In this document: piece by piece, positions 9,003 through 17,268 of the stretch
Layout of the letters: each line of letters opens with the position of its first letter
How positions within the stretch are numbered: the first letter of the stretch is position 1
NCBI RefSeq assembly: GCF_001652725.1
Contig: NZ_LWHJ01000030.1
Location: 1-64,000, forward strand
From: Pedobacter psychrophilus
GTDB taxonomy: Bacteria; Bacteroidota; Bacteroidia; Sphingobacteriales; Sphingobacteriaceae
Reading direction: 5' to 3'
Length of the DNA stretch: 64,000 nt
Position numbers and translations under genes: made by a program
Notes under the pieces: model-generated
The model's input: the letters and a program-made list of their open reading frames with translations, nothing else
The model's database searches: none
What the model was told of the DNA's origin: nothing

Positions 9003-9737
9003 TTATATGTTTTTATCTTCAATCATTTTAAAAAAATATTCTCTATGAGTATCTCCAATTGGGATAATTTTATCGATTATCAGGATACGACTACGTTCTA
9101 TACTTTCAATTTTATCTAAAGCTACAATATAAGATTTATGCACCCTTACAAACAGATGATTAGGCAAAACTTCATCAATCTTTTTCATGCTTTGCAGAGT
9201 GATGATACGCTCTGTTTTAGTATAAATTGAGATATAATCTTTTAAGCCTTCAATAAAAAGGATATCATTTAAATATATTTTTTGGATTTTATATTCTGTT
9301 TTAACAAAAATAAAATTGTGGGTAAAAGCATTTGTAACCGTGTTGGGTTCTGCCAAAGGAGCTACAACCGGAGGAGCAACATTATTAATAAGATCATTTG
9401 CTTTTTGAGCAGCTTTGTAAAAACGATCAAAAGCGATAGGTTTTAATAAATAATCAACCACATTATGCTCGTAGCCATCTAAAGCATATTCTGGATATGC
9501 AGTTGTTAAAATTACTTTACACTTTCCGTTTGCAATTTTTAAAAATTGGATTCCAGTTAACTCCGGCATTTGAACATCCAAAAAAACCAAGTCAATTTTT
9601 CCTTCTTGCACAATAGAAAGTGCATCAATTGGATTTTGAAAACTTTTATAAAGCGTAAGAAATGGAATTTTAGAAATGTAATCTTCTATAATATCTATAG
9701 CCAAAGGCTCGTCATCTACTATTAAGCAATTGATCAT
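9003..9737 (-). CDS. LytTR-family response regulator
   Basis: This 244-aa regulator has a receiver domain at 1-120 with acidic residues 8-10, phospho-acceptor Asp54 and Lys99. A C-terminal LytTR DNA-binding domain (about 140-240) includes the segment FVRVHKSYIVALDKI typical of the family. LytTR proteins bind pairs of 9-bp direct repeats two helical turns apart. It lies 1 bp after the sensor kinase gene, so the two form an operon. Candidate binding-site pairs are present upstream of that operon and of the divergent small gene. Confidence 0.93.
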   Translation of the reverse strand: MINCLIVDDEPLAIDIIEDYISKIPFLTLYKSFQNPIDALSIVQEGKIDLVFLDVQMPELTGIQFLKIANGKCKVILTTAYPEYALDGYEHNVVDYLLKPIAFDRFYKAAQKANDLINNVAPPVVAPLAEPNTVTNAFTHNFIFVKTEYKIQKIYLNDILFIEGLKDYISIYTKTERIITLQSMKKIDEVLPNHLFVRVHKSYIVALDKIESIERSRILIIDKIIPIGDTHREYFFKMIEDKNI

Positions 9738-9738
9738 G

Positions 9739-10764
9739 TTATAAATTTAGATATAATTCAGAAAGATACTCATGTTCATGATTTTCTACACTTAATTTAT
9801 ATTTATCGGGATAAGTTAAGTCTAAACGCCTTACTACGTTAACCATACCTATACCGCCAGTTTGGTCTTTATTTTGTTGATTTTTTTTATTCTTTATCGT
9901 AAACAACATATTATCTTCAAAAACAGAAATGTTGATAATGATAGGATGTTTTTTATCCGTTGCTAATCCATGTTTAAAAGCATTTTCCACAAATGAAATT
10001 AATATGAGCGGAACAATTTGTTGGTTTTGAATTTGCCCTTCTACTTCTAAAACTACATGTGCATTCCCTTTAAATCTTAATTTTTGCAATTCTATAAAGC
10101 TTTTTAAATAGGTAATCTCTTTTTCTAAAGCTACCCTATTATCATTACTTTCATAAAGCATGTAACGCATAATTTCTGAAAGTTTTAGAATGGCATCAGG
10201 TGTTGCTTCAGATTTTTGATAGGCTAAAGAATAAATATTATTTAAAGAATTAAACAAGAAATGAGGATTAATCTGTGATTTTAAAAAAGCCAATTCCGCA
10301 GTTAAGCGTTGTCTTTCTAGTTCCGTTTTTTCTCGCTCATTAAAAAACCAATCAATGGTGAATTTATAAACAGTACTTAAAAAAATAAAAAAACCATTAG
10401 TTACAAAAGTGCTTATCAATAGCCTTTCTGGTTCAGAAAAAGACATTTCTTTTGTATTTGTAACCATCCTTAAGCCGCTTATCTTGTAAATATAAAAGCT
10501 AAAACCATACTTAATGGCCAAGAATGTAACCACAATAGTTAAGCACCCTAGCATCCAGAAAAAGAATTTTCTTTTATCAAGCGTAAGCGGAATTAAAAAA
10601 TAAAGATTGAGGTAAAAAACAGCAATATTTAATAACGACAAGCCTATAAACAGGATATATACACCTTTGCTGCTTTCAAAACCCGCTGTTGCCACAAACG
10701 TAAAAAGCGTGATTAAAAATAACCACGCCATGATATGAAGCATAAACTTTTGTAATCGGCCCAT
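9739..10764 (-). CDS. LytS/YehU-type sensor histidine kinase
   Basis: This 341-aa protein has four predicted membrane helices (about 8-28, 35-60, 66-92 and 114-140) and a His_kinase domain with phospho-acceptor His168 in QINPHFLFNSLNNIY. A HATPase region follows, with the N-box segment FVENAFKHGL and a later GGIGMVNV loop. It has no extracellular domain, so the signal is probably sensed in or at the inner membrane. It is the first gene of the leftward pair, and its upstream region contains two direct repeats resembling LytTR operators, suggesting autoregulation. Confidence 0.92.
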   Translation of the reverse strand: MGRLQKFMLHIMAWLFLITLFTFVATAGFESSKGVYILFIGLSLLNIAVFYLNLYFLIPLTLDKRKFFFWMLGCLTIVVTFLAIKYGFSFYIYKISGLRMVTNTKEMSFSEPERLLISTFVTNGFFIFLSTVYKFTIDWFFNEREKTELERQRLTAELAFLKSQINPHFLFNSLNNIYSLAYQKSEATPDAILKLSEIMRYMLYESNDNRVALEKEITYLKSFIELQKLRFKGNAHVVLEVEGQIQNQQIVPLILISFVENAFKHGLATDKKHPIIINISVFEDNMLFTIKNKKNQQNKDQTGGIGMVNVVRRLDLTYPDKYKLSVENHEHEYLSELYLNL

Positions 10765-10806
10765 GGATAAAAGTAAACAAAGAAAATTTTAATTAAGCAA
10801 ATTTAG

Positions 10807-10836
10807 ACCAACGCCTAAATTTTATCTACCAACGCT
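10807..10836 (-). promoter_or_regulatory. Candidate LytTR operator pair facing the kinase-regulator operon
   Basis: On the minus strand, AGCGTTGGT (10836-10828) and GGCGTTGGT (10815-10807) form a direct repeat of two 9-mers with a 12-bp gap, a period of exactly 21 bp. The published LytTR consensus is [TA][AC][CA]GTTN[AG][TG]; these match at 8 and 7 of 9 positions. The pair ends 42 bp upstream of the kinase start. Binding is inferred. Confidence 0.62.
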
Positions 10837-10872
10837 TAATAAAGTCTAGAAATTAGCTCATCGACATAAAAC

Positions 10873-10902
10873 ACGGTTGGTCTATTGATATTTGCAATTG
10901 GT
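10873..10902 (+). promoter_or_regulatory. Candidate LytTR operator pair facing the 67-aa gene
   Basis: ACGGTTGGT (10873-10881) and GCAATTGGT (10894-10902) form a direct repeat with the same 12-bp gap and 21-bp period as the pair on the other strand. Three of the four sites in this region extend to TTGGTCTA. The pair ends 60 bp before the start of the small gene, a suitable place for activation. The second 9-mer is a weaker match (G at position 1, A for G at position 4). Confidence 0.6.
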
Positions 10903-10962
10903 CTAATAGATTTTACTGGTTCCAAAATATGTTGAATATTTGATCATCAAAACAAACAGACG

Positions 10963-11166
10963 ATGAAAAAATTATCCACAAGTACTTCTCCATTTTTAAT
11001 GATGATTATTCCTGTGATCTTATTTATAGGCTTATCATTAACTTTTAAAAATACTGAGATCAAAGCTGATGATCAATTAACAACCACATCAATTAGTAGC
11101 AAGGCAACTTCTAAAATTGTAAAAGTTGGCGAACAATCAATCATCAGATTTTTATTAAACCAATAA
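10963..11166 (+). CDS. Small membrane or exported peptide, unknown, likely LytTR target
   Basis: I do not recognise this 67-aa protein. It has a short basic N-terminus, one hydrophobic segment (about 11-28) and a Thr/Ser/Lys-rich tail ending in a short hydrophobic patch (IIRFLLNQ). It could be a single-pass membrane protein or an exported peptide. Support for its being real comes from context: it is divergent from a LytS/LytR-type pair, and the shared intergenic region holds an operator-like direct repeat pointing at it. It could act as signal, effector or target of that system. Confidence 0.6.
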   Translation: MKKLSTSTSPFLMMIIPVILFIGLSLTFKNTEIKADDQLTTTSISSKATSKIVKVGEQSIIRFLLNQ

Positions 11167-11245
11167 TAGATATTAGCCTATTAATTTTGGTCTGATTTTA
11201 GATTTAAGTCTGATTGCCTTACCAGCAAAAGATTTATCTACTAAA

Positions 11246-12319
11246 ATGACCAGATTAGAAGCCAAACTACAAAAAATAGGTAGTGATAAAAAAGTTACAG
11301 CTAAAGCAGCCGGACTTAAATATATAGAAGACAGAACCAAGGGATTTTACAGAAAAAAATCTGGTGCTGATTTTTACTACGAGGATTATACAGGCGAAAA
11401 AATAAAGGATAAAGAACTTTTACAACGCTTTAAAAATTTGGTAATCCCTCCAGCTTATCAAGATGTTTGGATTTCTCCTTATCCAAATAACCATTTACAA
11501 TTTACAGGTTATGATGTTAAAGGTCGTAAGCAATATCGCTACCATGCAGATTGGAATAGCATCCGTAATCAAGCAAAATTTTATAGGATGCGAAATTTTG
11601 CCAATTGTCTGCCATCAATCAGAAAACAAGTTGATAAAGATTTAAATAGAAAAGGCTTGCCCTATGAAAAGGTATTAGCGTTGGTTGTCCGTTTAATTGA
11701 GCTAACGCATATCCGTATCGGAAATGAATCTTACAGTAAATTATATGGCTCATTTGGATTAAGCACTTTAAAGGATAGACATGTTAAATTTAAAGGCGAT
11801 CAAGTTAAGTTTGCATTTAAAGGAAAGAAAGGTGTTTATCACGATATTGAATTGAAGAGTAAAAAACTTGCAAACCTTGTAAAAAAATGTCAAGATATAC
11901 CTGGAAAAGAGCTCTTTCAATTTTATGATATTGAAGGGAAACATCATTCAATAGGTTCTGGAGATGTGAACCATTATTTAAAAGAAATTAGCGGAGAAGA
12001 ATATACGGCAAAAGATTTTAGGACTTGGGCGGGTAGTGTACAAGCAGTTTGTGCATTCAAAGAACTAGGTAAGTTTGAAAAAGACAGTGATTCAAAAAAG
12101 AACATTGTTAAAGTAATTGATGATGTTGCCAAAAAGTTAGGTAATACGAGGTCAGTTTGTAAAAAATATTACGTACATCCTTCAGTAATCAATTCTTACC
12201 AAACAGGAAATATTCATAAATATATTGTGAAAGATTCTACAACACATGCACTTACAAAAGAGGAAAGACTTTTAGTAAAATTGTTAGATAAAGAAATGAT
12301 AGCGAAAGTTTTAGGCTAA
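11246..12319 (+). CDS. DNA topoisomerase IB (poxvirus type)
   Basis: This 357-aa enzyme relaxes supercoiled DNA through a 3'-phosphotyrosyl intermediate. The N-terminal domain (about 20-110) contains the VIPPAYQDVWISP segment of bacterial TopIB. The catalytic domain has Arg157 in RIGNE, Arg259 in DFRTWAG, and the nucleophile, most likely Tyr309 in KKYYVHPSVI (Tyr308 is adjacent). Length and motif order are normal for the bacterial family. The leader after the 67-aa gene is about 80 bp, with no terminator seen, so some read-through is possible. Confidence 0.93.
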   Translation: MTRLEAKLQKIGSDKKVTAKAAGLKYIEDRTKGFYRKKSGADFYYEDYTGEKIKDKELLQRFKNLVIPPAYQDVWISPYPNNHLQFTGYDVKGRKQYRYHADWNSIRNQAKFYRMRNFANCLPSIRKQVDKDLNRKGLPYEKVLALVVRLIELTHIRIGNESYSKLYGSFGLSTLKDRHVKFKGDQVKFAFKGKKGVYHDIELKSKKLANLVKKCQDIPGKELFQFYDIEGKHHSIGSGDVNHYLKEISGEEYTAKDFRTWAGSVQAVCAFKELGKFEKDSDSKKNIVKVIDDVAKKLGNTRSVCKKYYVHPSVINSYQTGNIHKYIVKDSTTHALTKEERLLVKLLDKEMIAKVLG

Positions 12320-12387
12320 ATTTTAGAGGCTAATCATTATTTTACACTAAATTTAACTGATAATAATTAATATCTAAAAACTTGATT

Positions 12388-12783
12388 ATGATAAATTCAA
12401 AATTACACGGCATTATAGATTATTTAGTGGTTATCTTTTTGTTGGTTGCCCCGAGTATTTTTCATCTACAAAACACAACAGCTTTAATCACCTATATTTT
12501 AGCAGGTATTCATTTCACTTTAACCATCTGTACTAATTTTGAATATGGTTTGGTCAGATTTATTCCTTTTAAAATTCACGGTTATGTAGAGTTAGCAGTT
12601 TCTATTGCTTTAGTTGGCTTAGCATTTTATTTAGGTGGTATTGATGGAGACTCTTCTAGAAACTTTTATATCGGCTTTGCTATTGCAGTTTTTGTAGTTT
12701 GGGCATTAACAGATTATAAAAGTAGCCACACTAAACAAGAGATCCCTGAAATTGAATCTAATAGTAATGGCAGCATGCTTTAG
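12388..12783 (+). CDS. Four-helix integral membrane protein, unknown function
   Basis: This 131-aa protein has four hydrophobic segments with short loops (about 7-24, 29-48, 64-84 and 93-112) and a polar C-terminal tail. The pattern recalls SPW-repeat-like membrane proteins, but I cannot make a firm family assignment. The ATG at 12388 is preferred over a TTG two codons upstream. It follows the topoisomerase gene by about 70 bp and converges on the CLC gene. Confidence 0.75.
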   Translation: MINSKLHGIIDYLVVIFLLVAPSIFHLQNTTALITYILAGIHFTLTICTNFEYGLVRFIPFKIHGYVELAVSIALVGLAFYLGGIDGDSSRNFYIGFAIAVFVVWALTDYKSSHTKQEIPEIESNSNGSML

Positions 12784-12904
12784 TGTAAATTTTTAGGAGT
12801 TTTAACATGCCTTTCAGTGTATGTTTTTTGCAATTAGCTCGATGGCTAAATCCAAAATAGCATTCCTTTTTTGTTAAAGCAATTGCCAGAGAATTTAATT
12901 CAGT

Positions 12905-14278
12905 TTAAAATTTATACTTACTAAACTTCATTGCCAAATAGCCGTCTCTCTTTTCCTGTACGTCTTTAAGCGTGGTTTCATCTGCGTATTTATTGCTCCA
13001 CCCTTTAGCGATTCCAATTCTTTGTGAACTGTAAATTCCAGTATGTCCGCTAAAGAAATAGGCTATAAAACAAGCTAAAGCGAAATACAAAATATACTCG
13101 CCTCCAAAAAGTTCAACTCCCATAATTGTACAGGCTAGGGGAGTATTTGTTGCCCCCGCAAAAACTGCTATAAATCCTAGAGCAGCAAACAAACTTACAG
13201 GAGCATCCATTAAAACAGCTAAAGAATTTCCTAACGTAGAGCCAATATAAAATAAAGGAGTTACTTCGCCACCCTTAAAACCAGTTCCTAAAGTAATAGC
13301 AGTAAAAACAGTTTTCCATAACCAGCTCAAGGCATCAGCACCACCGTTTGTAAAAGAGGAAAGTATGGTTACGCTTTCAGGATATTCTGGATTTACACCC
13401 AAGCCCAAATAATCTGACTTACCAACTAAAAAAGTCAATAGTATAATAATAACTCCTCCAATAAAAGGAATTAACCATTTAACACTTATAAATTTTAAAA
13501 ACAATTTTTTGATGTTATGTATCATTTCAGAGAAAACATAACTCGCCAAACCAAAAACAATTGCTGCAATCATTATCTTACTCATCAGCAATAAATCCCA
13601 ATGTAAATATCCTGAAAATAAAAAATTGTTTCCCTGTGTAAAGTTTATATGATATCCTGTGTGCTTAATTTGCCAAGCATTTACAGTAATGTCTCCAATT
13701 ATGCTAGCAAAAAGGCAGGGTATTATGGCATCATATTTTAATTTTCCAAGGGCAATAACCTCAATTCCAAATATAGCTCCAGTTAAGGGTGTCCCAAAAA
13801 CCGACCCAAATCCCGAAGCGATTCCAGCCATCAATAATACTTTAATATCTCGTTCAGAAAGTTTAAACCATTTTGCAAAAAGCCGGGCTATACTCCCTCC
13901 AATTTGCACTGCTGTACCTTCTCTCCCTGCCGAACCGCCAAATAGGTGCGTTAATACTGTAGTAATTAAAACTAGCGGACCCATTTGTGGTGGAACGCCG
14001 CCACCAGGTTTATGAATTTCATCTATAATTAAATTATTCCCTTTTTCTGAAGATTTCCCCCAAGCTTTATATATGAAATGAATAGCTATCCCAGCTATTG
14101 GTAAAAAATATAAAAGGTAGGGATGTGAAAACCTAAAAAGTATGGAAGTATTTAACAGCCATATAAAAAGCGCAACTACACTCCCTGTGGCAATGCCTAA
14201 TGGCAAAGAAAGAAATAGCCACTTAAGCAAATATTTAAGAATAGAATAGTGTTCTAACTGTGTGATTTTACGTAACAT
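12905..14278 (-). CDS. CLC-type transporter, probable fluoride/proton antiporter (CLC-F)
   Basis: A roughly 457-aa CLC-family membrane protein. The gating-glutamate motif reads GREGT rather than GREGP, and the usual GSGIP selectivity motif is replaced by GNNLIIDEIH. The later motif is GFKGGEVTPLF instead of GxFxP. These are features I associate with the CLC-F clade of F-/H+ antiporters. A fluoride riboswitch directly upstream supports fluoride export. An ATG at 14320 would extend the protein by 14 residues but lies inside the riboswitch, so the ATG at 14278, preceded by GGTGGGT, is preferred. Confidence 0.88.
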   Translation of the reverse strand: MLRKITQLEHYSILKYLLKWLFLSLPLGIATGSVVALFIWLLNTSILFRFSHPYLLYFLPIAGIAIHFIYKAWGKSSEKGNNLIIDEIHKPGGGVPPQMGPLVLITTVLTHLFGGSAGREGTAVQIGGSIARLFAKWFKLSERDIKVLLMAGIASGFGSVFGTPLTGAIFGIEVIALGKLKYDAIIPCLFASIIGDITVNAWQIKHTGYHINFTQGNNFLFSGYLHWDLLLMSKIMIAAIVFGLASYVFSEMIHNIKKLFLKFISVKWLIPFIGGVIIILLTFLVGKSDYLGLGVNPEYPESVTILSSFTNGGADALSWLWKTVFTAITLGTGFKGGEVTPLFYIGSTLGNSLAVLMDAPVSLFAALGFIAVFAGATNTPLACTIMGVELFGGEYILYFALACFIAYFFSGHTGIYSSQRIGIAKGWSNKYADETTLKDVQEKRDGYLAMKFSKYKF

Positions 14279-14305
14279 ACCCACCAATAAAAAATAAGAT
14301 TTATA

Positions 14306-14372
14306 AGTAGGTGTCATCATACCTCAAACAATATACTTGAGGGCGGTTTAAATAGGTGGTACACCATCACCT
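14306..14372 (-). ncRNA. Fluoride riboswitch (crcB motif)
   Basis: Read on the minus strand, the element shows the conserved architecture. P1 stem AGGTG/CACCT (14372-14368 with 14358-14354) encloses ATGGTGTAC. The conserved TAAACCGCC follows, then a stem CCTCAA/TTGAGG, then TGATGACACCTAC. GGTGT in the first loop (14365-14361) can pair with ACACC near the 3' end (14314-14310) to make the pseudoknot that defines the fluoride aptamer. It sits directly upstream of the CLC-F gene and overlaps its apparent ATGATG start, which suggests control at the level of translation or early transcription. Confidence 0.93.
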
Positions 14373-14640
14373 TTTTTGATATTTTCAAATATAATGGTTT
14401 TGAGCATTTTAGCCGGCTTATATGTATTTTTTATCATTTTTAGATTATATAGCTTGTATCTAATATAGAAGTCCAGCATTATCAAATAAAGGAATTAACA
14501 ATAGAAAACATCATTTTGAAATTAGAAATTGTTAATAACTCAAACAATTAAAAATCAAATAGTTAAAGGATTGCTATAAAAAAATGCTTTGCCTTATTAA
14601 CAAAAATAGGTTACATTTATCATTGATAAACAATGTTGAT

Positions 14641-15606
14641 ATGTCTTCAAATGTGAATATTCCTCGTTTAGATTTAAACGATTATTTAAATGGAACTCCA
14701 GCTCAAAAGGAAAAGTTTTCTAATGATATTGGAAATGCTTTTAACGAAACTGGTTTTGTTACCATTACAAATCATGGTTTAGACGCTGATCTCATCAATA
14801 AATTATATAGTGAAGTTCAAAATTTTTTCACCTTACCAGAAGAAGCAAAGCTAAAATATGAAAAGGTGGAATTGGCTGGTCAACGGGGTTATACTTCTAA
14901 AGGAAGAGAAAAGGCCAAAGATTCTAAGACACCAGATTTGAAAGAATTTTGGCAGACAGGTCAATATGTTGAAGATGGCGATTCAATAAAAGATGAATAT
15001 CCTGACAATGTTAAAGTAGAAGAATATCCAGGTTTCAATGAAGTAACTAAAGAAGTTTATCAAAAACTAGAAAAAGCAGGAAAGCAAATCTTAAACGCAA
15101 TCTCTGTTTATTTAGGCTTGCCAGAAAATTATTTTGAGGATAAAGTAAATAATGGAAATTCTATTTTAAGAGGAATTCATTATTTCCCTATTGAAAACCC
15201 GGATGTTTTACCCGCAGATGCCGTTAGGGCTGGTGCGCATGAAGATATTAACTTAATTACTTTATTAATTGGTGCAAGCGCTGATGGTTTAGAGGTTTTA
15301 ACACAACAAGGAGAGTGGTTTGCAATTAAAGCACATGGTGAAGATATTGTAGTAAATGTGGGCGATATGTTACAACGTTTAACCAACAACAAATTGCGCT
15401 CTACCACACATAGGGTGGTTAATCCGCCAAGGGAGTTAATGAAAAATTCAAGATACTCTGTTCCTTTTTTCTTACATCCAAAATCTAGTATGGATTTGTC
15501 TTCATTAGATTCTTGTATTGATGATAAACATCCTAAAGTTTACGCTGATATTACTGCTGGAGAATATTTAGATGAGCGTTTAAGGGAAATAGGTCTTAAA
15601 AAATAA
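14641..15606 (+). CDS. 2-oxoglutarate/Fe(II)-dependent oxygenase, isopenicillin N synthase-like
   Basis: From the preferred ATG at 14641 the protein is 321 aa. It has an N-terminal DIOX_N-type region (about 5-110) and a C-terminal 2OG-FeII_Oxy domain. Iron ligands are His200 and Asp202 (AHEDINLITLL) and His257 (THRVV); Arg271 and Ser273 (RYSVPFF) fit 2-oxoglutarate binding. An upstream ATG at 14584 would add 19 residues lying before the conserved start of the fold. The substrate cannot be deduced. It appears monocistronic, with a hairpin terminator downstream. Confidence 0.88.
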   Translation: MSSNVNIPRLDLNDYLNGTPAQKEKFSNDIGNAFNETGFVTITNHGLDADLINKLYSEVQNFFTLPEEAKLKYEKVELAGQRGYTSKGREKAKDSKTPDLKEFWQTGQYVEDGDSIKDEYPDNVKVEEYPGFNEVTKEVYQKLEKAGKQILNAISVYLGLPENYFEDKVNNGNSILRGIHYFPIENPDVLPADAVRAGAHEDINLITLLIGASADGLEVLTQQGEWFAIKAHGEDIVVNVGDMLQRLTNNKLRSTTHRVVNPPRELMKNSRYSVPFFLHPKSSMDLSSLDSCIDDKHPKVYADITAGEYLDERLREIGLKK

Positions 15607-15630
15607 TTCTCTTAATAATTAGAGAATAGG

Positions 15631-15664
15631 AAAGAAGGCGCCTCAAAAGGGTGCCTTTCTTTGT
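15631..15664. terminator. Hairpin terminator between convergent genes
   Basis: AAAGAAGGCGCC pairs with GGGTGCCTTTCTTT around a short TCAAAA loop, flanked by A and T residues on the two sides. It lies between the oxygenase gene (plus) and gmhA (minus) and can serve both. Confidence 0.85.
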
Positions 15665-15704
15665 ATAACTGAATTGAAGATTAATGAAATATAGATAAAT
15701 GGAA

Positions 15705-16286
15705 CTAATTTAATCCCATCCTGGTTTCTATAAAATCTATCAATGAATGAATTATTTTAATGTGGATTTCTTGAATCCTATCTGAAAAACCATCGTGGGA
15801 AACCCTAATCTCTACATCACAAAGCGTTTTCATTATCCCGCCATCTTTTCCGGTTAAACCGATAATTTTCATCCCTTTTTCTTTTGCTGCTTTTATAGCA
15901 TTCAAAATATTTAATGAATTTCCGCTGGTACTTATCGCAAATAAAACATCATTTTTATTTCCTAAGGCATCAATAAATCTGGAAAAGATATGATCAAAAC
16001 CATAATCGTTTGCTGTACAGGTAATGTGAGATGAATCTGAAATGGCAATAGCTGGTAATGCTTTTCTTTCATTCCTGTATCTACCAGATAATTCTTCTGC
16101 AAAATGCATGGCATCGCACATAGAACCTCCGTTGCCACAAGAAATTATTTTATTTCTATTTAAAATGGCATCAACAATTAGAAGTCCGGCTTTTTCTATG
16201 TTCTTAAAATTCTCATCTTCAGATAAAAACGTTTTTAAAACATCGTCGGCTTGTTCAAAATGACTTTTAATCGCTTTGTAATCCAT
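15705..16286 (-). CDS. gmhA: Phosphoheptose isomerase (sedoheptulose-7-phosphate isomerase), SIS domain
   Basis: This 193-aa SIS-domain protein has normal GmhA length. It has the phosphosugar-binding segment [20 protein letters not shown], the [13 protein letters not shown] loop and a C-terminal [15 protein letters not shown] helix that supplies metal and catalytic residues. GmhA makes D-glycero-D-manno-heptose 7-phosphate, the first step to ADP-heptose for lipopolysaccharide core. It is the last gene of the birA-dsbD-pfkA-gmhA run, starting 1 bp after pfkA ends. A related SIS isomerase with another substrate cannot be fully excluded. Confidence 0.88.
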   Translation of the reverse strand: MDYKAIKSHFEQADDVLKTFLSEDENFKNIEKAGLLIVDAILNRNKIISCGNGGSMCDAMHFAEELSGRYRNERKALPAIAISDSSHITCTANDYGFDHIFSRFIDALGNKNDVLFAISTSGNSLNILNAIKAAKEKGMKIIGLTGKDGGIMKTLCDVEIRVSHDGFSDRIQEIHIKIIHSLIDFIETRMGLN

Positions 16287-16287
16287 T

Positions 16288-17268
16288 TTAAAGTGATAAA
16301 ATTTCTACAATTTTTAATAAATCGAGGTTAATTTCAACATGATGTTTTATAGCGAGATCAAAAGGGGTAAATGCAATTTTACCATGTATTAAACCAACCA
16401 TTTTGCCTTTTTTGCCCGTCATTAAGTTTTCTACAGCAGCTACGGCTAGTCTACTTGCTAAAACTCTATCCATACAAGTAGGTTTTCCACCCCTTTGTAT
16501 ATGTCCTAATACAGAAACACGAGTATCATATTGAGGGAATTTCAATTTAATTTTATCAGCAATTTCAAATGCTCCGCCAGAATCACCTTCGCCTTCTGCA
16601 ACTATTAAGATTTTTGATGATTTATCTTTTCTACCCATTTCTAAGCGGTTAAATAAGGCCGCCATATCGGTTTTCATTTCTGGAATCATGATAGATTCTG
16701 CGCCAACACCAATTCCACTTCTTAGAGCAATTAATCCACAATCCCTTCCCATCACTTCTACAATAAATAATCTATCATGAGATTCTGCAGTATCTCTAAT
16801 TTTATCTATAGCATCAGTTACTGTATTTATGGAAGTATCATAACCTATCGTAAAATCAGTACCAAAAAGATCATTATCAATTGTTCCAGGCAAACCTAAT
16901 ATTGGAAAATTATATTCTTCACCAAATATTTTAGCCCCAGTGAAAGTTCCATCTCCACCAATTGCAATTAAAGCGTCAATCTCTGCTCCTTTTAATTGAT
17001 CATAAGCTTCTTTTCTTCCTTCTGGAGTCATAAAAGCCATGCTTCTTGCTGTCTTTAATATTGTTCCTCCTCTTTGGATGATATTTGCTACGGACTTTCT
17101 ATCCATTTCTACAAACTCTCCATTAATCATTCCTTCGTATCCTCTTCTGATACCTAAAACTTGGATATCATAAAATAATGCAGTTCTAACAACAGCTCGT
17201 ATTGCAGCATTCATGCCCGGAGAATCCCCTCCAGAAGTAAAAACGCCTATTTTTTTAATCTTATTCAT
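16288..17268 (-). CDS. pfkA: ATP-dependent 6-phosphofructokinase
   Basis: This 326-aa enzyme phosphorylates fructose 6-phosphate to the 1,6-bisphosphate, the committed step of glycolysis. The nucleotide loop [14 protein letters not shown] is at 11-24. GGDGT at 104-108 has Gly at the position that is Asp in pyrophosphate-dependent enzymes, indicating ATP use. The catalytic PGTIDND segment is at 127-133. Its ATG overlaps the dsbD stop by 4 bp (ATGA), implying coupled translation. Confidence 0.95.
   Translation of the reverse strand: MNKIKKIGVFTSGGDSPGMNAAIRAVVRTALFYDIQVLGIRRGYEGMINGEFVEMDRKSVANIIQRGGTILKTARSMAFMTPEGRKEAYDQLKGAEIDALIAIGGDGTFTGAKIFGEEYNFPILGLPGTIDNDLFGTDFTIGYDTSINTVTDAIDKIRDTAESHDRLFIVEVMGRDCGLIALRSGIGVGAESIMIPEMKTDMAALFNRLEMGRKDKSSKILIVAEGEGDSGGAFEIADKIKLKFPQYDTRVSVLGHIQRGGKPTCMDRVLASRLAVAAVENLMTGKKGKMVGLIHGKIAFTPFDLAIKHHVEINLDLLKIVEILSL

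Noticed and set aside
12790-12830. Possible terminator between the small membrane protein and the CLC gene
   Set aside because: Only a 5-bp AACAT/ATGTT stem with a long loop was found, too weak to call.
14279-14320. N-terminal extension of the CLC gene beginning at 14320
   Set aside because: The ATGATG is part of the conserved fluoride aptamer, and the extra residues have no counterpart in the family.
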